The translations under genes were made by a program, and so were the position numbers. The notes under the pieces are model-generated. The model did not search any database. It saw only the letters and a program-made list of their open reading frames with translations, and had not been told where the DNA came from. From Angelakisella massiliensis (GTDB taxonomy: Bacteria > Bacillota > Clostridia > Oscillospirales > Ruminococcaceae), in contig NZ_LT629945.1 in assembly GCF_900104675.1 (NCBI RefSeq), positions 1,106,756 to 1,170,755 on the forward strand: a stretch of 64,000 bases of DNA, in the 5' to 3' direction. Below are positions 35,412 to 44,975 of the stretch, piece after piece. Position 1 is the first letter of the stretch, and each line of letters begins with the position of its first letter.

Positions 35412-37982
35412 ATGAAGATATTGGTCGTCGATTCCAACAGCATCCTCAACCGGGCCTTTTACGGTATAAAGCTGCTGACCACCAAGGATGGCAGCTACAC
35501 CAACGGCATTTACGGTTTTTTCAATATCGTCCTCAAGCTCATCGAGGACAATGCCCCGGACCGGGTAATTTTTGCTTTTGACCTGAAGGCCCCCACCTTC
35601 CGCCACAAGATGTACGAGGGCTATAAAGCACAGCGGAAGGGGATGCCTCCGGAGCTGGCTCAGCAGCTGCCGGTGGTCAAAGAACTCATCGGCCAGCTGG
35701 GTTATGAGATCATTGAGCGGGAAGGCTACGAGGCGGACGACATCCTGGGAACCATCGCCCGGCAGGGAGAAGAAGCGGGGGACCAGGTTCTGCTGGCCAC
35801 CGGAGACCGGGATTCCCTCCAGCTGGTGACCGACCAGGTGACGGTGATCCTGGCCACCACCAAAGCGGGAGGGGCCCAGTATATTCCCATGACCCCCGAG
35901 GCGGTGCGGGAAAAGTATGGCGTGGAGCCCCGGCAGCTGATCGAGACCAAAGCACTGATGGGGGACAGCTCCGACAATATCCCGGGGGTACCGGGCATCG
36001 GGGAAAAGACTGCCTTTTCCCTCATTCAGAAATACGGCACCGTGGAGCGGCTGTATGAAGATGTGGACGCTCTGGAAACCACCCCGTCGGTGAAGAAAAA
36101 ACTGGCGGCGGGGAAGGAAATGGCGGAGCTTTCCCGGAAGCTGGGAGAAATCTGCTGCGAGGCGCCGGTAGGGGATTTCCGCCAGGACAGCCTGCGGAAG
36201 GAACCGGACCGGGACGGCTTGTACCGCACCCTCAGCCGTCTGGAGCTCCATACTCTTATTAGGCGGCTGGATCTGCAGCCTCCCGCTGAGGGAGAGGCCC
36301 CTGCCCCGCAGGAGCGGACAGAGAAAAAGATCGTCGCCATCAAAGAAAAATGGCCGGAGACATTGCCGGAACGGTTCGTTCTGCTGACCCGGGGAGAGAA
36401 TGTCACTTCCGCCGCCATTGTGACGGAGGATACCATTTGGTATCAGCCCCAGCTGACAAGGGAGCAGCTGAAACAGCTGGCGGAGGCTCCGGGAGAGAAG
36501 CTGCTGGACGATTCCAAGCCGGTCCACAAGGCGGCTCTGGCTATGGGCAGCCGTCTGACCGGGGTGACCTTTGATATCCGGCTGGCGGGATATCTGCTCA
36601 GCCCCAATTCCACCGCCTACACGGTGGAGCGGCTGGCGGGAGAATATGGAGCGGCCCCCCTTCATTCTGACTGGAACGGGGAGGAGATGCCGGAGCTGGT
36701 GCGGGACGGCCTGCTGGCGATTACGCTGATCCGGCAGCTGGAGGAGGCCATTGACCAGAACGGGCAGCGTAAGCTGCTGACAGAGATGGAGATCCCCCTG
36801 GCGGAGGTGCTGGCCTCTATGGAGCTGGAGGGCTTCTATATTGATTTGGAGGGCCTGCGGGCATTCGGTGAGGAGCTTTCCGGGCTGCTCGCCGGGCTGG
36901 AGGAAGAGATTTATCAGCTGGCAGGGCATCCCTTCAACATCAATTCCCCCAAGCAGCTGGGAGAGGTGCTTTTTGACCAGCTGGGACTGCCCACCGGCAA
37001 AAAGACCAAGAGCGGCTATTCCACCAATGCCGAGGTGCTGGAGGGCCTCACACCCTATCACCCCATTATTTCAAAAATTCTGGATTACCGGAAATATATG
37101 AAGCTCCGCTCCACCTATGTGGAGGGGCTGGACAAGGCGGCGGGACCGGACAGCGTCATCCGCAGCTCCTTCAATCAGACCGAGACCCGCACCGGCCGCA
37201 TCAGCTCCGCGGAACCCAATATGCAGAACATTCCCATCCGCACCGAACCGGGGAGCAGGATGAGAAAGTTCTTTGCCGCCCGTCCCGGTAATCTTCTCAT
37301 TGACGCCGACTATTCTCAGATCGAACTGCGGGTGCTGGCGGCCATCGCAGAGGATAAAAATATGATCGACGCCTTCCTGGCGGGGGAGGACATCCACACC
37401 AACACCGCCGCCCAGGTCTTTGATATGCCGCCGCTGTTCATCACCCCTCTCATGCGCAGCCGGGCAAAAGCGGTCAACTTCGGCATCGTTTACGGCATCG
37501 GCGCTTTCTCCCTGTCCAAGGATATCGGGGTGTCGGTGGCGGAAGCGGATCAGTATATCAAAAACTATCTCAAAACCTTCAGCGGTGTGCGGGACTATAT
37601 GGAGCGCACGGTGGAAGAGGCCAAGGAAAAGGGCTATGTATCCACGCTCTTTGGCCGCAGAAGGTATCTGCCGGAGCTGAAAAGCAGCAATCACAACCTG
37701 CGCAGCTTCGGTCAGCGGGTGGCGATGAATATGCCCATTCAGGGCACCGCCGCCGATATCATCAAAATCGCCATGGTACGGGTCTACCAGCGGCTCAGGG
37801 AGGAAGGGCTGAAAGCCAAGCTGATCCTCCAGGTCCACGACGAACTGATTGTGGAAGCGCCGGAAGAGGAAGCAAGCCGGGCGGCGGAAATCGTCCGGGA
37901 CGCCATGACCCATGCGGTGAGTCTGGCAGTGCCCATGGAGGTGGACCTGAAGATCGGCAAAGACTGGGCCGAGGCCCACTGA
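35412..37982 (+). CDS. polA: DNA polymerase I
   Basis: An 856-residue repair and Okazaki-fragment enzyme. The N-terminal 290 residues are the 5'-3' exonuclease (ILVVDSNSILNRAFYG, YEADDILG, ATGDRDSLQLV, GDSSDNIPGVPGIGEKTA). The middle domain lacks the D-X-E metal motif of a proofreading exonuclease, as in other Firmicutes. The polymerase domain has DADYSQIELRVLAA (about 630-643), RSRAKAVNFGIVYGIGA and VHDELIVEAPEEE (about 808-820). It heads a run with rimI, HAD and tsaD. Confidence 0.97.
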   Translation: MKILVVDSNSILNRAFYGIKLLTTKDGSYTNGIYGFFNIVLKLIEDNAPDRVIFAFDLKAPTFRHKMYEGYKAQRKGMPPELAQQLPVVKELIGQLGYEIIEREGYEADDILGTIARQGEEAGDQVLLATGDRDSLQLVTDQVTVILATTKAGGAQYIPMTPEAVREKYGVEPRQLIETKALMGDSSDNIPGVPGIGEKTAFSLIQKYGTVERLYEDVDALETTPSVKKKLAAGKEMAELSRKLGEICCEAPVGDFRQDSLRKEPDRDGLYRTLSRLELHTLIRRLDLQPPAEGEAPAPQERTEKKIVAIKEKWPETLPERFVLLTRGENVTSAAIVTEDTIWYQPQLTREQLKQLAEAPGEKLLDDSKPVHKAALAMGSRLTGVTFDIRLAGYLLSPNSTAYTVERLAGEYGAAPLHSDWNGEEMPELVRDGLLAITLIRQLEEAIDQNGQRKLLTEMEIPLAEVLASMELEGFYIDLEGLRAFGEELSGLLAGLEEEIYQLAGHPFNINSPKQLGEVLFDQLGLPTGKKTKSGYSTNAEVLEGLTPYHPIISKILDYRKYMKLRSTYVEGLDKAAGPDSVIRSSFNQTETRTGRISSAEPNMQNIPIRTEPGSRMRKFFAARPGNLLIDADYSQIELRVLAAIAEDKNMIDAFLAGEDIHTNTAAQVFDMPPLFITPLMRSRAKAVNFGIVYGIGAFSLSKDIGVSVAEADQYIKNYLKTFSGVRDYMERTVEEAKEKGYVSTLFGRRRYLPELKSSNHNLRSFGQRVAMNMPIQGTAADIIKIAMVRVYQRLREEGLKAKLILQVHDELIVEAPEEEASRAAEIVRDAMTHAVSLAVPMEVDLKIGKDWAEAH

Positions 37983-38000
37983 CCGGGAAGGGGGTACGCC

Positions 38001-38465
38001 ATGGAAAACGAACGGATTGTGCCTATGGAGCGGCGGCACCTGGATGAGCTGGCCCAACTGGAGAAAATTTGTTTTTCTCACCCCTGGAGCCGGGATGGAC
38101 TGGAGGAGGAGCTGGGGCGGCCCGGTTCCCTCTTTCTGGTGGCGGAAGCCCCGGACGGTCAGGTGATGGGTTATGTGGGGTGCCAGTATGTGCTGGATGA
38201 AGGATATATCACCAACGTAGCGGTATTTCCCCAATATCGCAGACAGGGAGCGGCCAAGGCTTTGCTGGAGACTCTGGAGCAGGAAGGCCGGCGATTGGGT
38301 TTGTCCTTCCTTTCCCTGGAGGTGCGGGAGAGCAATGCTTCCGCTCAAAATTTGTATGAAAAATCAGGCTATCGCCAGGAGGGGCGGAGAAAAAATTTTT
38401 ATACCGACCCACGGGAGGATGGTTTGATTTTAACCAAACGATTCAAACAGGAGGAAGTAAGGTGA
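38001..38465 (+). CDS. rimI: Ribosomal S18 alanine N-acetyltransferase
   Basis: A 154-residue GNAT enzyme. RimI-specific patterns are FSHPWSR (about 25-31), VAVFPQYRRQGAAKALL (about 73-89, acetyl-CoA loop) and LEVRESNASAQNLYEKSGY. RimI commonly accompanies tsaB/tsaD; here tsaD is two genes on. The stop overlaps the next start (GTGA). Confidence 0.93.
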   Translation: MENERIVPMERRHLDELAQLEKICFSHPWSRDGLEEELGRPGSLFLVAEAPDGQVMGYVGCQYVLDEGYITNVAVFPQYRRQGAAKALLETLEQEGRRLGLSFLSLEVRESNASAQNLYEKSGYRQEGRRKNFYTDPREDGLILTKRFKQEEVR

Positions 38466-39121
38466 TCGAAGGAGTTTTGTTTGACATGGATGGACTGCTG
38501 GTAGACACCGAGCCCATCTACCACAATGCCAACACCGAGGCTATCGCCAGCATGGGCTATGAGCCGGACGATGCCTATCTCCGCCAGTGCATGGGTCTGT
38601 CGGTGCAGGCCTGGGGGGAGGCCCTCTATGCCCATTACGGCAAGGATTTTCCCCTGGACGAGATGCGCCGCCGGATGGACAAGATCCGTACCCGCGTTTT
38701 TGAAGAGGATGGCATCCAGAGCATGAAGGGCGCCAAGGAACTGCTGGATTATCTGGATGAAAAGGGCATCCCCAAGGCGGTGGCCAGCTCCACCCCCAAG
38801 GAGAAGGCACAGTACATACTGGGACGGGCTGGCCTGGGAGGCCGGTTTGAAGTGGAAGTATACGGCGACATGGTCAAGCGCAGCAAGCCCAATCCCGACA
38901 TCTTCCTTCTGGCCGCTTCCCTGTTGGGCAAGGAGCCGGAGAAGTGCATGGGTCTGGAAGATTCCCAGAATGGTATCCGGGCCTGCCGGGCGGCGAATCT
39001 CTTTACCGTGTGGGTGCCGGATCTGGCTCCGGTGACCCCCGAGCTGCTGAGTTTGGCGGACCGGAAGGTGGACAGCCTGCTGGATGTCATTACCTTGCTG
39101 GAGGAACTGAATCGGGCGTAA
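38462..39121 (+). CDS. HAD-superfamily phosphatase
   Basis: A 219-residue beta-phosphoglucomutase-like HAD hydrolase. The nucleophile motif FDMDGLLVDTEP (about 7-18), AVASSTPKEK (about 106-115) and GLEDSQNGIRA (about 166-176) are intact. The start is GTG overlapping rimI. The substrate is unknown: sugar phosphates or a damaged metabolite are typical. Confidence 0.9.
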   Translation: MIEGVLFDMDGLLVDTEPIYHNANTEAIASMGYEPDDAYLRQCMGLSVQAWGEALYAHYGKDFPLDEMRRRMDKIRTRVFEEDGIQSMKGAKELLDYLDEKGIPKAVASSTPKEKAQYILGRAGLGGRFEVEVYGDMVKRSKPNPDIFLLAASLLGKEPEKCMGLEDSQNGIRACRAANLFTVWVPDLAPVTPELLSLADRKVDSLLDVITLLEELNRA

Positions 39122-39152
39122 GAAAAATAAGCGCTGCAAAGGATGGAACAAG

Positions 39153-40163
39153 ATGCGGATACTGAGTATTGAAAGCTCCTGTGACGAGACCGCCGCCGCG
39201 GTGGTGGAGGACGGCAGGAAGGTGCTTTCCTCGGTGGTGTATACCCAGATCGAGGAGCATCGGAAATATGGCGGAGTGGTGCCGGAGATCGCCTCCCGCC
39301 GCCATGTGGAGCATATGGTGGATGTGGTGGAGGAAGCCATCCGGCAGGCATCCATGACCAAGGAAGAGCTGGATGCCATAGCGGTAACGGCGGCGCCCGG
39401 CCTCATCGGGGCGGTGCTGGTGGGAGTGAATTTTGCCAAGGGACTGGCCCTTTCCCTGGGCAAGCCCCTCATCCCGGTTCATCATATCCGGGGCCATGTG
39501 GCGGCAAACTATCTTACCCACCCGGAGCTTACGCCCCCCTTCCTCTGCCTTATTGTCTCCGGCGGTCACAGCCATATTGCCCAGGTGCTGGATTATACCC
39601 ATTACCACATCATTGGACGGACCCGGGATGACGCCGCAGGGGAGGCCTTTGACAAGGCCGCCAGATGTTTGGGATTCCCTTATCCCGGCGGGGTGGAACT
39701 GGACCGCATCTCCCATGAGGGAGACCCGCACCGGTATCAGCTGCCCACCCCAAAGATCGATACCCCTTATGATTTCAGCTTTTCGGGTCTGAAAACAGCG
39801 GTGGTCAATATGACCCACAACGCCCAGCAGAAGGGGGAGACCATCGATGTCAAGGATATGGCCGCCAGCTTCTGCTGCAAGGTGACCGATATCCTCTGGG
39901 GCCGGTTTGAAAAGGCGGCGGAGGATCTGGGAGCGACATCGGTGGCCCTGGCGGGAGGAGTTTCCGCCAACAGCTGGCTCCGTGCCAGAGCCCAGGAGCG
40001 GTGCGCCCAAAAGGGCTGGAAGCTGTATCTGCCGGAGCTGAAGCTGTGCGGAGATAACGCTGCTATGATCGGTTCCCAGGCTTACTATGAATTCCAGGCG
40101 GGAAATCTGGCTGGCATGGACCTTAATGGCAGGCCCTATATGGAGCTGGACGATCATTTTTAA
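39153..40163 (+). CDS. tsaD: tRNA t6A synthase subunit TsaD
   Basis: A 336-residue Kae1/TsaD ATPase that transfers threonylcarbamoyl to A37 of ANN-decoding tRNAs together with TsaB and TsaE. Metal ligands are HHIRGHVAAN (about 109-118) and the later LCGDNAAMIG; nucleotide-site motifs are IVSGGHSHIAQ and LAGGVSANSWLR. TsaB and TsaE are not in the window. Confidence 0.97.
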   Translation: MRILSIESSCDETAAAVVEDGRKVLSSVVYTQIEEHRKYGGVVPEIASRRHVEHMVDVVEEAIRQASMTKEELDAIAVTAAPGLIGAVLVGVNFAKGLALSLGKPLIPVHHIRGHVAANYLTHPELTPPFLCLIVSGGHSHIAQVLDYTHYHIIGRTRDDAAGEAFDKAARCLGFPYPGGVELDRISHEGDPHRYQLPTPKIDTPYDFSFSGLKTAVVNMTHNAQQKGETIDVKDMAASFCCKVTDILWGRFEKAAEDLGATSVALAGGVSANSWLRARAQERCAQKGWKLYLPELKLCGDNAAMIGSQAYYEFQAGNLAGMDLNGRPYMELDDHF

Positions 40164-40189
40164 GTTTCAAATTCAATAAAGGCGCAGAA

Positions 40190-40221
40190 AAGCCCCGGAC
40201 AGATTGGCTGTCCGGGGCTTC
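40190..40221. repeat. Hairpin flanking repeat array, left
   Basis: agccccggacagattggctgtccggggct forms a 10-bp-plus stem just after tsaD. A near copy lies at 40726-40756 on the other side of the array. It could terminate tsaD transcription although its T-run is weak. Confidence 0.7.
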
Positions 40222-40725
40222 AGACTGTAGAAAAAACCTGTTTTAAGAAACAAATGAAATTTAAAATTATAAAAATCAGGACATGCGCCTGATTTTTATA
40301 CCACGACCCGCGCCCACCGGGGCGCGAAACCGGGGGTATCGCCGCTGGTTTCGTCAGGAACCAGCGGCGTATTCAGGGGGACTGGGTCCCCCTGGAAGTG
40401 TGCCGAATTCCTTCGGCACACTCAGAGGGACATGCACCTGATTTTTATACCGCGACCCGCGCCCACCGGGGCGCGAAACCGGGGGTATCGCCGGTGGTTT
40501 CGTCAGGAACCAGCGGCGTATCCAGGGGGACTGGGTCCCCCTGGAAGTGTGCCGAACTCTTTCGGCACACTCAGAGGGACATGCGCCTGATTTTTATACC
40601 ACGACCCGCGCCCACCGGGGCGCGAAACCGGGGGTATCGCCGGTGGTTTCGTCAGGAACCAGCGGCGTATCCAGGGGGTATTGGATACCCCCTGGAAGCG
40701 TGTCGAACTTTTTTCGACACGCTCA
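40220..40725 (+). repeat. Multi-hairpin repeat, three tandem copies
   Basis: A left flank (40220-40270) like that at 32852 precedes three units of about 150 bp: 40271-40421, 40422-40571 and 40572-40725. Each holds the hairpin series seen at 32901-33057; copies 2 and 3 lack the first arm of hairpin 1. The terminal stem is gtgccgaa/ttcggcac in two units and gtgtcgaa/ttcgacac in the others, a compensatory change. No protein is likely here although the repeats leave long frames open. Confidence 0.88.
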
Positions 40726-40756
40726 AGCCCCGGACAGATTAGCTGTCCAGGGCTTT
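40726..40756. repeat. Hairpin flanking repeat array, right
   Basis: agccccggacagattagctgtccagggct is a near copy of the hairpin at 40190-40221. Confidence 0.7.
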
Positions 40757-40876
40757 GGTGTGTAAAATCATTTGTCAGCTGAAAATATGGGAAGGCGGCG
40801 GTTTATCCGCCGCCTTCGGCCGCCCCTGGGCGGCTGGTTTTCCCTCCAAAGCGGCAGGCTTTGGAGGGCTGTTTAT

Positions 40877-43099
40877 TTATCCCAGCACCTGTTGGGGACT
40901 CACTGCTTCCCGCAGCATCTCTTTCAGATTGGTGTATCGCAGAGTCCGGCGGTCATTTTCCACCATTTCCGCCACAGTGCCGGGATCACCATCCATTACC
41001 AGCAGGCTTCTGGCCCGGGTGACGCCGGTATACAGCAGATTCCGATAATGAAGCTTGGGATGGCGCTGCATCAGGGGCATCACCACCGCCTGAAACTCGC
41101 TGCCCTGGCTTTTGTGAACAGTAATGGCGTAGGCGTGCTCCAGCTGGTCGGCATTATCAAAGCTGTACTGAGCTACCCGATCATCGAAGCGAACCAAAAT
41201 GGTTTTGGAGCTGGGGTCCAGCATTTCAATGACCCCGATATCACCGTTGAAGATGCCCATTCCTTCCTCGCCGCTGTCCATCCGGTAGGTGATGTCATAA
41301 TTATTGCGGATCTGCATCACCTTGTCCCCCTCACGGAGAATCCGGCCCAGAGAATTCAGCTGAGACTTGTTCCGGTCCGGAGGATTGAGGGCCTCCTGCA
41401 TCCGGCGGTTCAGCTCCTGGGTGCCCAGGGGCCCCTTCTTGCCGGGAACAATGATCTGAATATCCCACAGGGGAGAATAGTGGTAGCTGTTGGGCAGGCG
41501 GCGGACACACAGATCAACTGTCAGGTCCTGGGCCTGCTGCTGGCTCTGACACCGGAGGAAAAAGAAGTCCTTGTCCTTTCGGTCCAGCACCGGCAGTTCC
41601 CCATGGACGATGGCGTGGGCGTTGGTGACGATAAGGCTTTCCGCAGCCTGGCGGAATACCCGGTCCAGATGGACGGTGGGGACCACATCGCTGTCGATAA
41701 GGTCCTTGAGAACATTTCCCGCCGCCACCGACGGAAGCTGGTCGCTGTCTCCCACCAGAATCAGCTTGCTGCTCAGCTTCATTCCCCGGAACAGACTTTC
41801 CAGAATCAGGGTGTCCACCATGGACATCTCGTCAATGATCACCGCGTCCACAGGCAGGGGATTGCGCTCGTTGCGCTTAAAGGTAAGGCTGTCCCGTCCC
41901 GGGTCCACCTCCAGCAGGCGATGGATGGTTTTGGCCTCCCGTCCGGTTACTTCGGTCATCCGTTTGGCCGCCCGGCCGGTGGGGGCCGCCAGAGCCACCT
42001 TCATTCCCTGGCGCTCCAGCAGGGTGAGGATGCCGTTGAGGGTGGTGGTTTTACCGGTACCGGGGCCGCCGGTGAGAATGAAGAGATTGTTGGAAAGGGC
42101 CTCGCCGATGGCCTTTTTTTGCAGCTGATCGTACTGGATCCGCAGTTCCGCTTCCAATTGGTCGATCTCGGAAGTGTGATCCTCCGGCTCCGGATTTTGC
42201 AGCTGGAACAGCAAAGCGATCCGCCCGGCGATATAGCTTTCCGCCCCGTACAATTCCGCCAGATAGACAAAATGCCGTCCATCCCGGTCATAGAGGGCCA
42301 GCGTATTGTCCTCCGCCATGGATTGGATGGCGTCCTCCACCTGATGACGGGGGACGTCCAGATATTGGGCGGTGAGGTCCGACAGCTTTTCCAGGGGCAG
42401 GCAGACATGGCCGTTGTGAGTATTGTGGCGCAGCACATAGGCTACCCCCGCGCTCACCCGACAGTAGCCGTCATGGGGGATGCCGAACTCCTCCGCCATC
42501 AGGTCGGCGGACTGGAAGTCCAGCCCCACCTCCTCACAGCAGAGGACGTAGGGATTGTTGCGGACTGTTTCCTCCGTCACGTTTCCCCAGCGCTTCCAGA
42601 CCCGGATGGCCATGGCCGGCTGGATACCGTACCGGCTGAGAAACAGCATCACGCTGCGGATGCCATAGAGACGCACAAATTCTTCGTTGATGGATTTTGC
42701 CTTGGCGGGGGAGATGCCCCGGACGGCGGTAAGGGCCTCCGGCTGCTTTTCCATTACCTCCAGGGTGCGGTCTCCAAATTGGGCCACCAGCCGCTTGGCC
42801 AGGGCGGGCCCCACTCCCTTGATGGCGCCGGAGGCCAGATATTTTCCGATGGCGGCAGCGGTGCTGGGGAGGGTCCGCTCAATGGTCTGGGCTTTGAACT
42901 GACTGCCGTAGGTGGGATGGGAGGTGAAATAACCGGTGACAGCGATCTCCTCGCCCTCTCCCACCAGAGAAGTCTCTCCCACGACGGTAATCAGTTCATC
43001 TCCCACCCCCACCGCCAATACAGTGAAGCCGGTATCTTCATTGTGGAAGATGATATCCTCTACAGAACCTTCCAGCCGCTGGATCTCCTTTTCCGACAT
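40877..43099 (-). CDS. recD2: RecD2-type DNA helicase
   Basis: A 740-residue 5'-3' helicase. After an OB-like N-terminal region and helix-hairpin-helix segments (about 85-180; IKGVGPALAKRLVAQFG, VRGISPAKAKS) come SF1B motifs: Walker A GGPGTGKTTTLNG (about 342), DEMSMVDT, GDSDQLPSV and the C-terminal VHKSQGSEFQAVVMPL and YTGVTRAR. RecD2 acts in repair without RecBC. ATG at 43099 follows AAAGGA; an earlier ATG adds only six residues. Confidence 0.95.
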   Translation of the reverse strand: MSEKEIQRLEGSVEDIIFHNEDTGFTVLAVGVGDELITVVGETSLVGEGEEIAVTGYFTSHPTYGSQFKAQTIERTLPSTAAAIGKYLASGAIKGVGPALAKRLVAQFGDRTLEVMEKQPEALTAVRGISPAKAKSINEEFVRLYGIRSVMLFLSRYGIQPAMAIRVWKRWGNVTEETVRNNPYVLCCEEVGLDFQSADLMAEEFGIPHDGYCRVSAGVAYVLRHNTHNGHVCLPLEKLSDLTAQYLDVPRHQVEDAIQSMAEDNTLALYDRDGRHFVYLAELYGAESYIAGRIALLFQLQNPEPEDHTSEIDQLEAELRIQYDQLQKKAIGEALSNNLFILTGGPGTGKTTTLNGILTLLERQGMKVALAAPTGRAAKRMTEVTGREAKTIHRLLEVDPGRDSLTFKRNERNPLPVDAVIIDEMSMVDTLILESLFRGMKLSSKLILVGDSDQLPSVAAGNVLKDLIDSDVVPTVHLDRVFRQAAESLIVTNAHAIVHGELPVLDRKDKDFFFLRCQSQQQAQDLTVDLCVRRLPNSYHYSPLWDIQIIVPGKKGPLGTQELNRRMQEALNPPDRNKSQLNSLGRILREGDKVMQIRNNYDITYRMDSGEEGMGIFNGDIGVIEMLDPSSKTILVRFDDRVAQYSFDNADQLEHAYAITVHKSQGSEFQAVVMPLMQRHPKLHYRNLLYTGVTRARSLLVMDGDPGTVAEMVENDRRTLRYTNLKEMLREAVSPQQVLG

Positions 43100-43154
43100 G
43101 GTACACGTCCTTTCCATCCGCCATCATCAAAGCCGGCGGCATACTCCCTGTCAG

Positions 43155-43520
43155 TTAACAGGATTCATTATAATCCATTTCCCCTTCCTTTTCAAATCCC
43201 TCCGCCAGGCAGTGCCAATTTTGCGCGAGGGAAAGTCCATGATCCTGGCAGAAGCGCAGGCACACCTCCCGGGAACAGCCTCCCTCAGGACACAGGACCG
43301 CCAGGGATACCCGTTCCAGACCCGGCTGCCCCCGTAGGGCCTCCAAAACTCCCGACAAACGGCTTTCCGCAGCGGGATCGTCCGGGCGGATCTCCACCAC
43401 CAGAAAGGCCCGCTCCGCCTCCGCGCCATGGGTCAGCCACCGCCAGAAGATCAGCAGCAGCTGTGTCAGGCCGAAAGCAGCCAGCGCTGCCGCTGCGCCG
43501 TACAAAAAGAACATTTCCAT
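43155..43520 (-). CDS. Hypothetical membrane-anchored protein
   Basis: A 121-residue protein with one N-terminal membrane helix (about 4-26, LYGAAAALAAFGLTQLLLIF) and a soluble domain of alternating strands and helices with four cysteines (CPEGGCSREVCLRFC). ATG at 43520 follows AAAGGAGG. It lies upstream of recD2 on the same strand. The family is not recognised; similar two-part proteins are common in Oscillospiraceae. Confidence 0.6.
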   Translation of the reverse strand: MEMFFLYGAAAALAAFGLTQLLLIFWRWLTHGAEAERAFLVVEIRPDDPAAESRLSGVLEALRGQPGLERVSLAVLCPEGGCSREVCLRFCQDHGLSLAQNWHCLAEGFEKEGEMDYNESC

Positions 43521-43871
43521 CAAAACCCCTCCTTTGAAGGAAAAGGCACCCTTTTATCGGGAACCGATGTCTCATTCTATGAAAAAGGGGAAAACAGGGT
43601 GAGAAACGAAAATATGGCCTTGTGAGGAGGCGAAAAGATACAGCCGAAGCTTTCAGGGAAAACCGGTGGATATTGAACAAACCATGCTGATGAAAACAAG
43701 TTTCGCCTCGTCAGTTTGAAGATATCAGGAGCGGCAAAGGAGAAAAAGCAAAAAAGAACTGTTCATTTCAGCTTTGGTGTACTATAATGAGGACTATTAT
43801 GGCCCGGATGTCATGGGGGACAGTCCGTAAAGCAGCAGGAAGATGTTTGACTTAAAGGGGAGGGGAAGCTT
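43521..43871. other. Intergenic, 350 bp
   Basis: Contains TATAAT at 43793-43798 on the plus strand, which may serve the PTS-like gene, but no convincing -35. Nothing else is recognised. Confidence 0.4.
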
Positions 43872-44975
43872 TTGAAACACAGTGAAAGGGGTTTTCGGCA
43901 AAGACTGCACATGATCCTCGCAGCGGTAAAATCATTTCTGGACAGGAAGGATATTGTCATTTCCCCCCGGCGCTATGGGGTGGAAGCCATGGGAGCGATG
44001 GCCCAGGGACTTTTTTGCTCTCTGCTCATCGGTACCATTCTCAATACAGCCGGCACCCAGCTGGGATTGCCTTTTCTCAATCAGGTAGGGGCTGACGCCT
44101 CCCAAATGAGCGGCGCGGCCATGGCGGTGGCCATCGGCTATGCCCTTCACTGCCCTCCGCTGGTGCTCTTTTCCCTGGTTCCGGTGGGCTTTTCCGCCAA
44201 TACCCAGGGGGGAGCGGGAGGACCTTTGGCGGTACTGATCATTGCCATCCTGGCTGCGGAAGCAGGTAAAGCGGTATCCAAGGAAACCAAGATCGACATT
44301 TTGGTGACCCCCCTGGTGACGGTACTGCTGGGAAGCGGGCTGTCCGCCTGGTGGGCGCCCGCCATTGGAAAAGCGGCTTCATCGGTGGGACAGATCATTA
44401 TGTGGGCCACTGACCTGCGCCCCTTCCTGATGGGAATCGTGGTATCGGTGGTGATCGGCATTGCCCTTACCCTTCCCATCTCTTCAGCAGCCATCTGCGC
44501 GGCATTGGGGCTGACCGGCCTGGCGGGAGGAGCGGCAGTGGCGGGATGCTGCGCCAATATGGTAGGCTTTGCTGTTCTGTCCTTTCGGGAGAACCGGTGG
44601 GGCGGACTGGTAAGCCAGGGTTTGGGAACCTCCATGCTTCAGATGGGCAATATTGTCCGCAATCCCCGTATCTGGCTGCCTGTTATCGGAGCCTCTGCCG
44701 TTACCGGTCCCCTGGCCACCTGTCTGTTTCAGCTGGAGATGAATGGCCCCGCTGTATCCGCGGGAATGGGGACCTGCGGAATGGTAGGACCTATCGGCGT
44801 CTGGTCCGGGTGGATATCGGATATTTCCGCGGGGACCAAGGCTGCTGTAACGGCGATGGACTGGGTGGGACTGATACTGATCTGCTTTGTCCTTCCCGGC
44901 ATTCTAAGCTGGGCTTTTGGCCTGTTTTTCCGCCGCGTGGGGTGGATCCGGGAAGGTGATTTGAAGCTGGAATAA
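43872..44975 (+). CDS. PTS IIC-like membrane protein
   Basis: A 367-residue permease with about nine hydrophobic segments that matches the EIIC type-2 domain family (DIVISPRRYGVEAMGAMAQG near the start; MNGPAVSAGMGTCGMVGPIG near 295-314). No IIA or IIB component is adjacent, and no phosphorylatable cysteine domain is fused, so it may work with other PTS parts or as a PTS-independent carrier. The start is TTG after GGGGAGGGG. Confidence 0.8.
   Translation: MKHSERGFRQRLHMILAAVKSFLDRKDIVISPRRYGVEAMGAMAQGLFCSLLIGTILNTAGTQLGLPFLNQVGADASQMSGAAMAVAIGYALHCPPLVLFSLVPVGFSANTQGGAGGPLAVLIIAILAAEAGKAVSKETKIDILVTPLVTVLLGSGLSAWWAPAIGKAASSVGQIIMWATDLRPFLMGIVVSVVIGIALTLPISSAAICAALGLTGLAGGAAVAGCCANMVGFAVLSFRENRWGGLVSQGLGTSMLQMGNIVRNPRIWLPVIGASAVTGPLATCLFQLEMNGPAVSAGMGTCGMVGPIGVWSGWISDISAGTKAAVTAMDWVGLILICFVLPGILSWAFGLFFRRVGWIREGDLKLE

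Noticed and set aside
35241-37061. A 606-codon minus-strand frame opposite polA
   Set aside because: Antisense shadow of a conserved gene; no ribosome binding site or family.
40271-40725. CRISPR array
   Set aside because: Units of about 150 bp are contiguous with no unique spacers and no cas genes nearby.
40398-40765. Repetitive proteins encoded by the hairpin array
   Set aside because: The frames stay open only because the repeat period preserves phase over part of the array; compensatory stem changes point to structure, not coding.
40772-43537. A 921-codon plus-strand frame opposite recD2
   Set aside because: Long only because GC-rich codons of recD2 leave few stops on the other strand; sequence has no domain.
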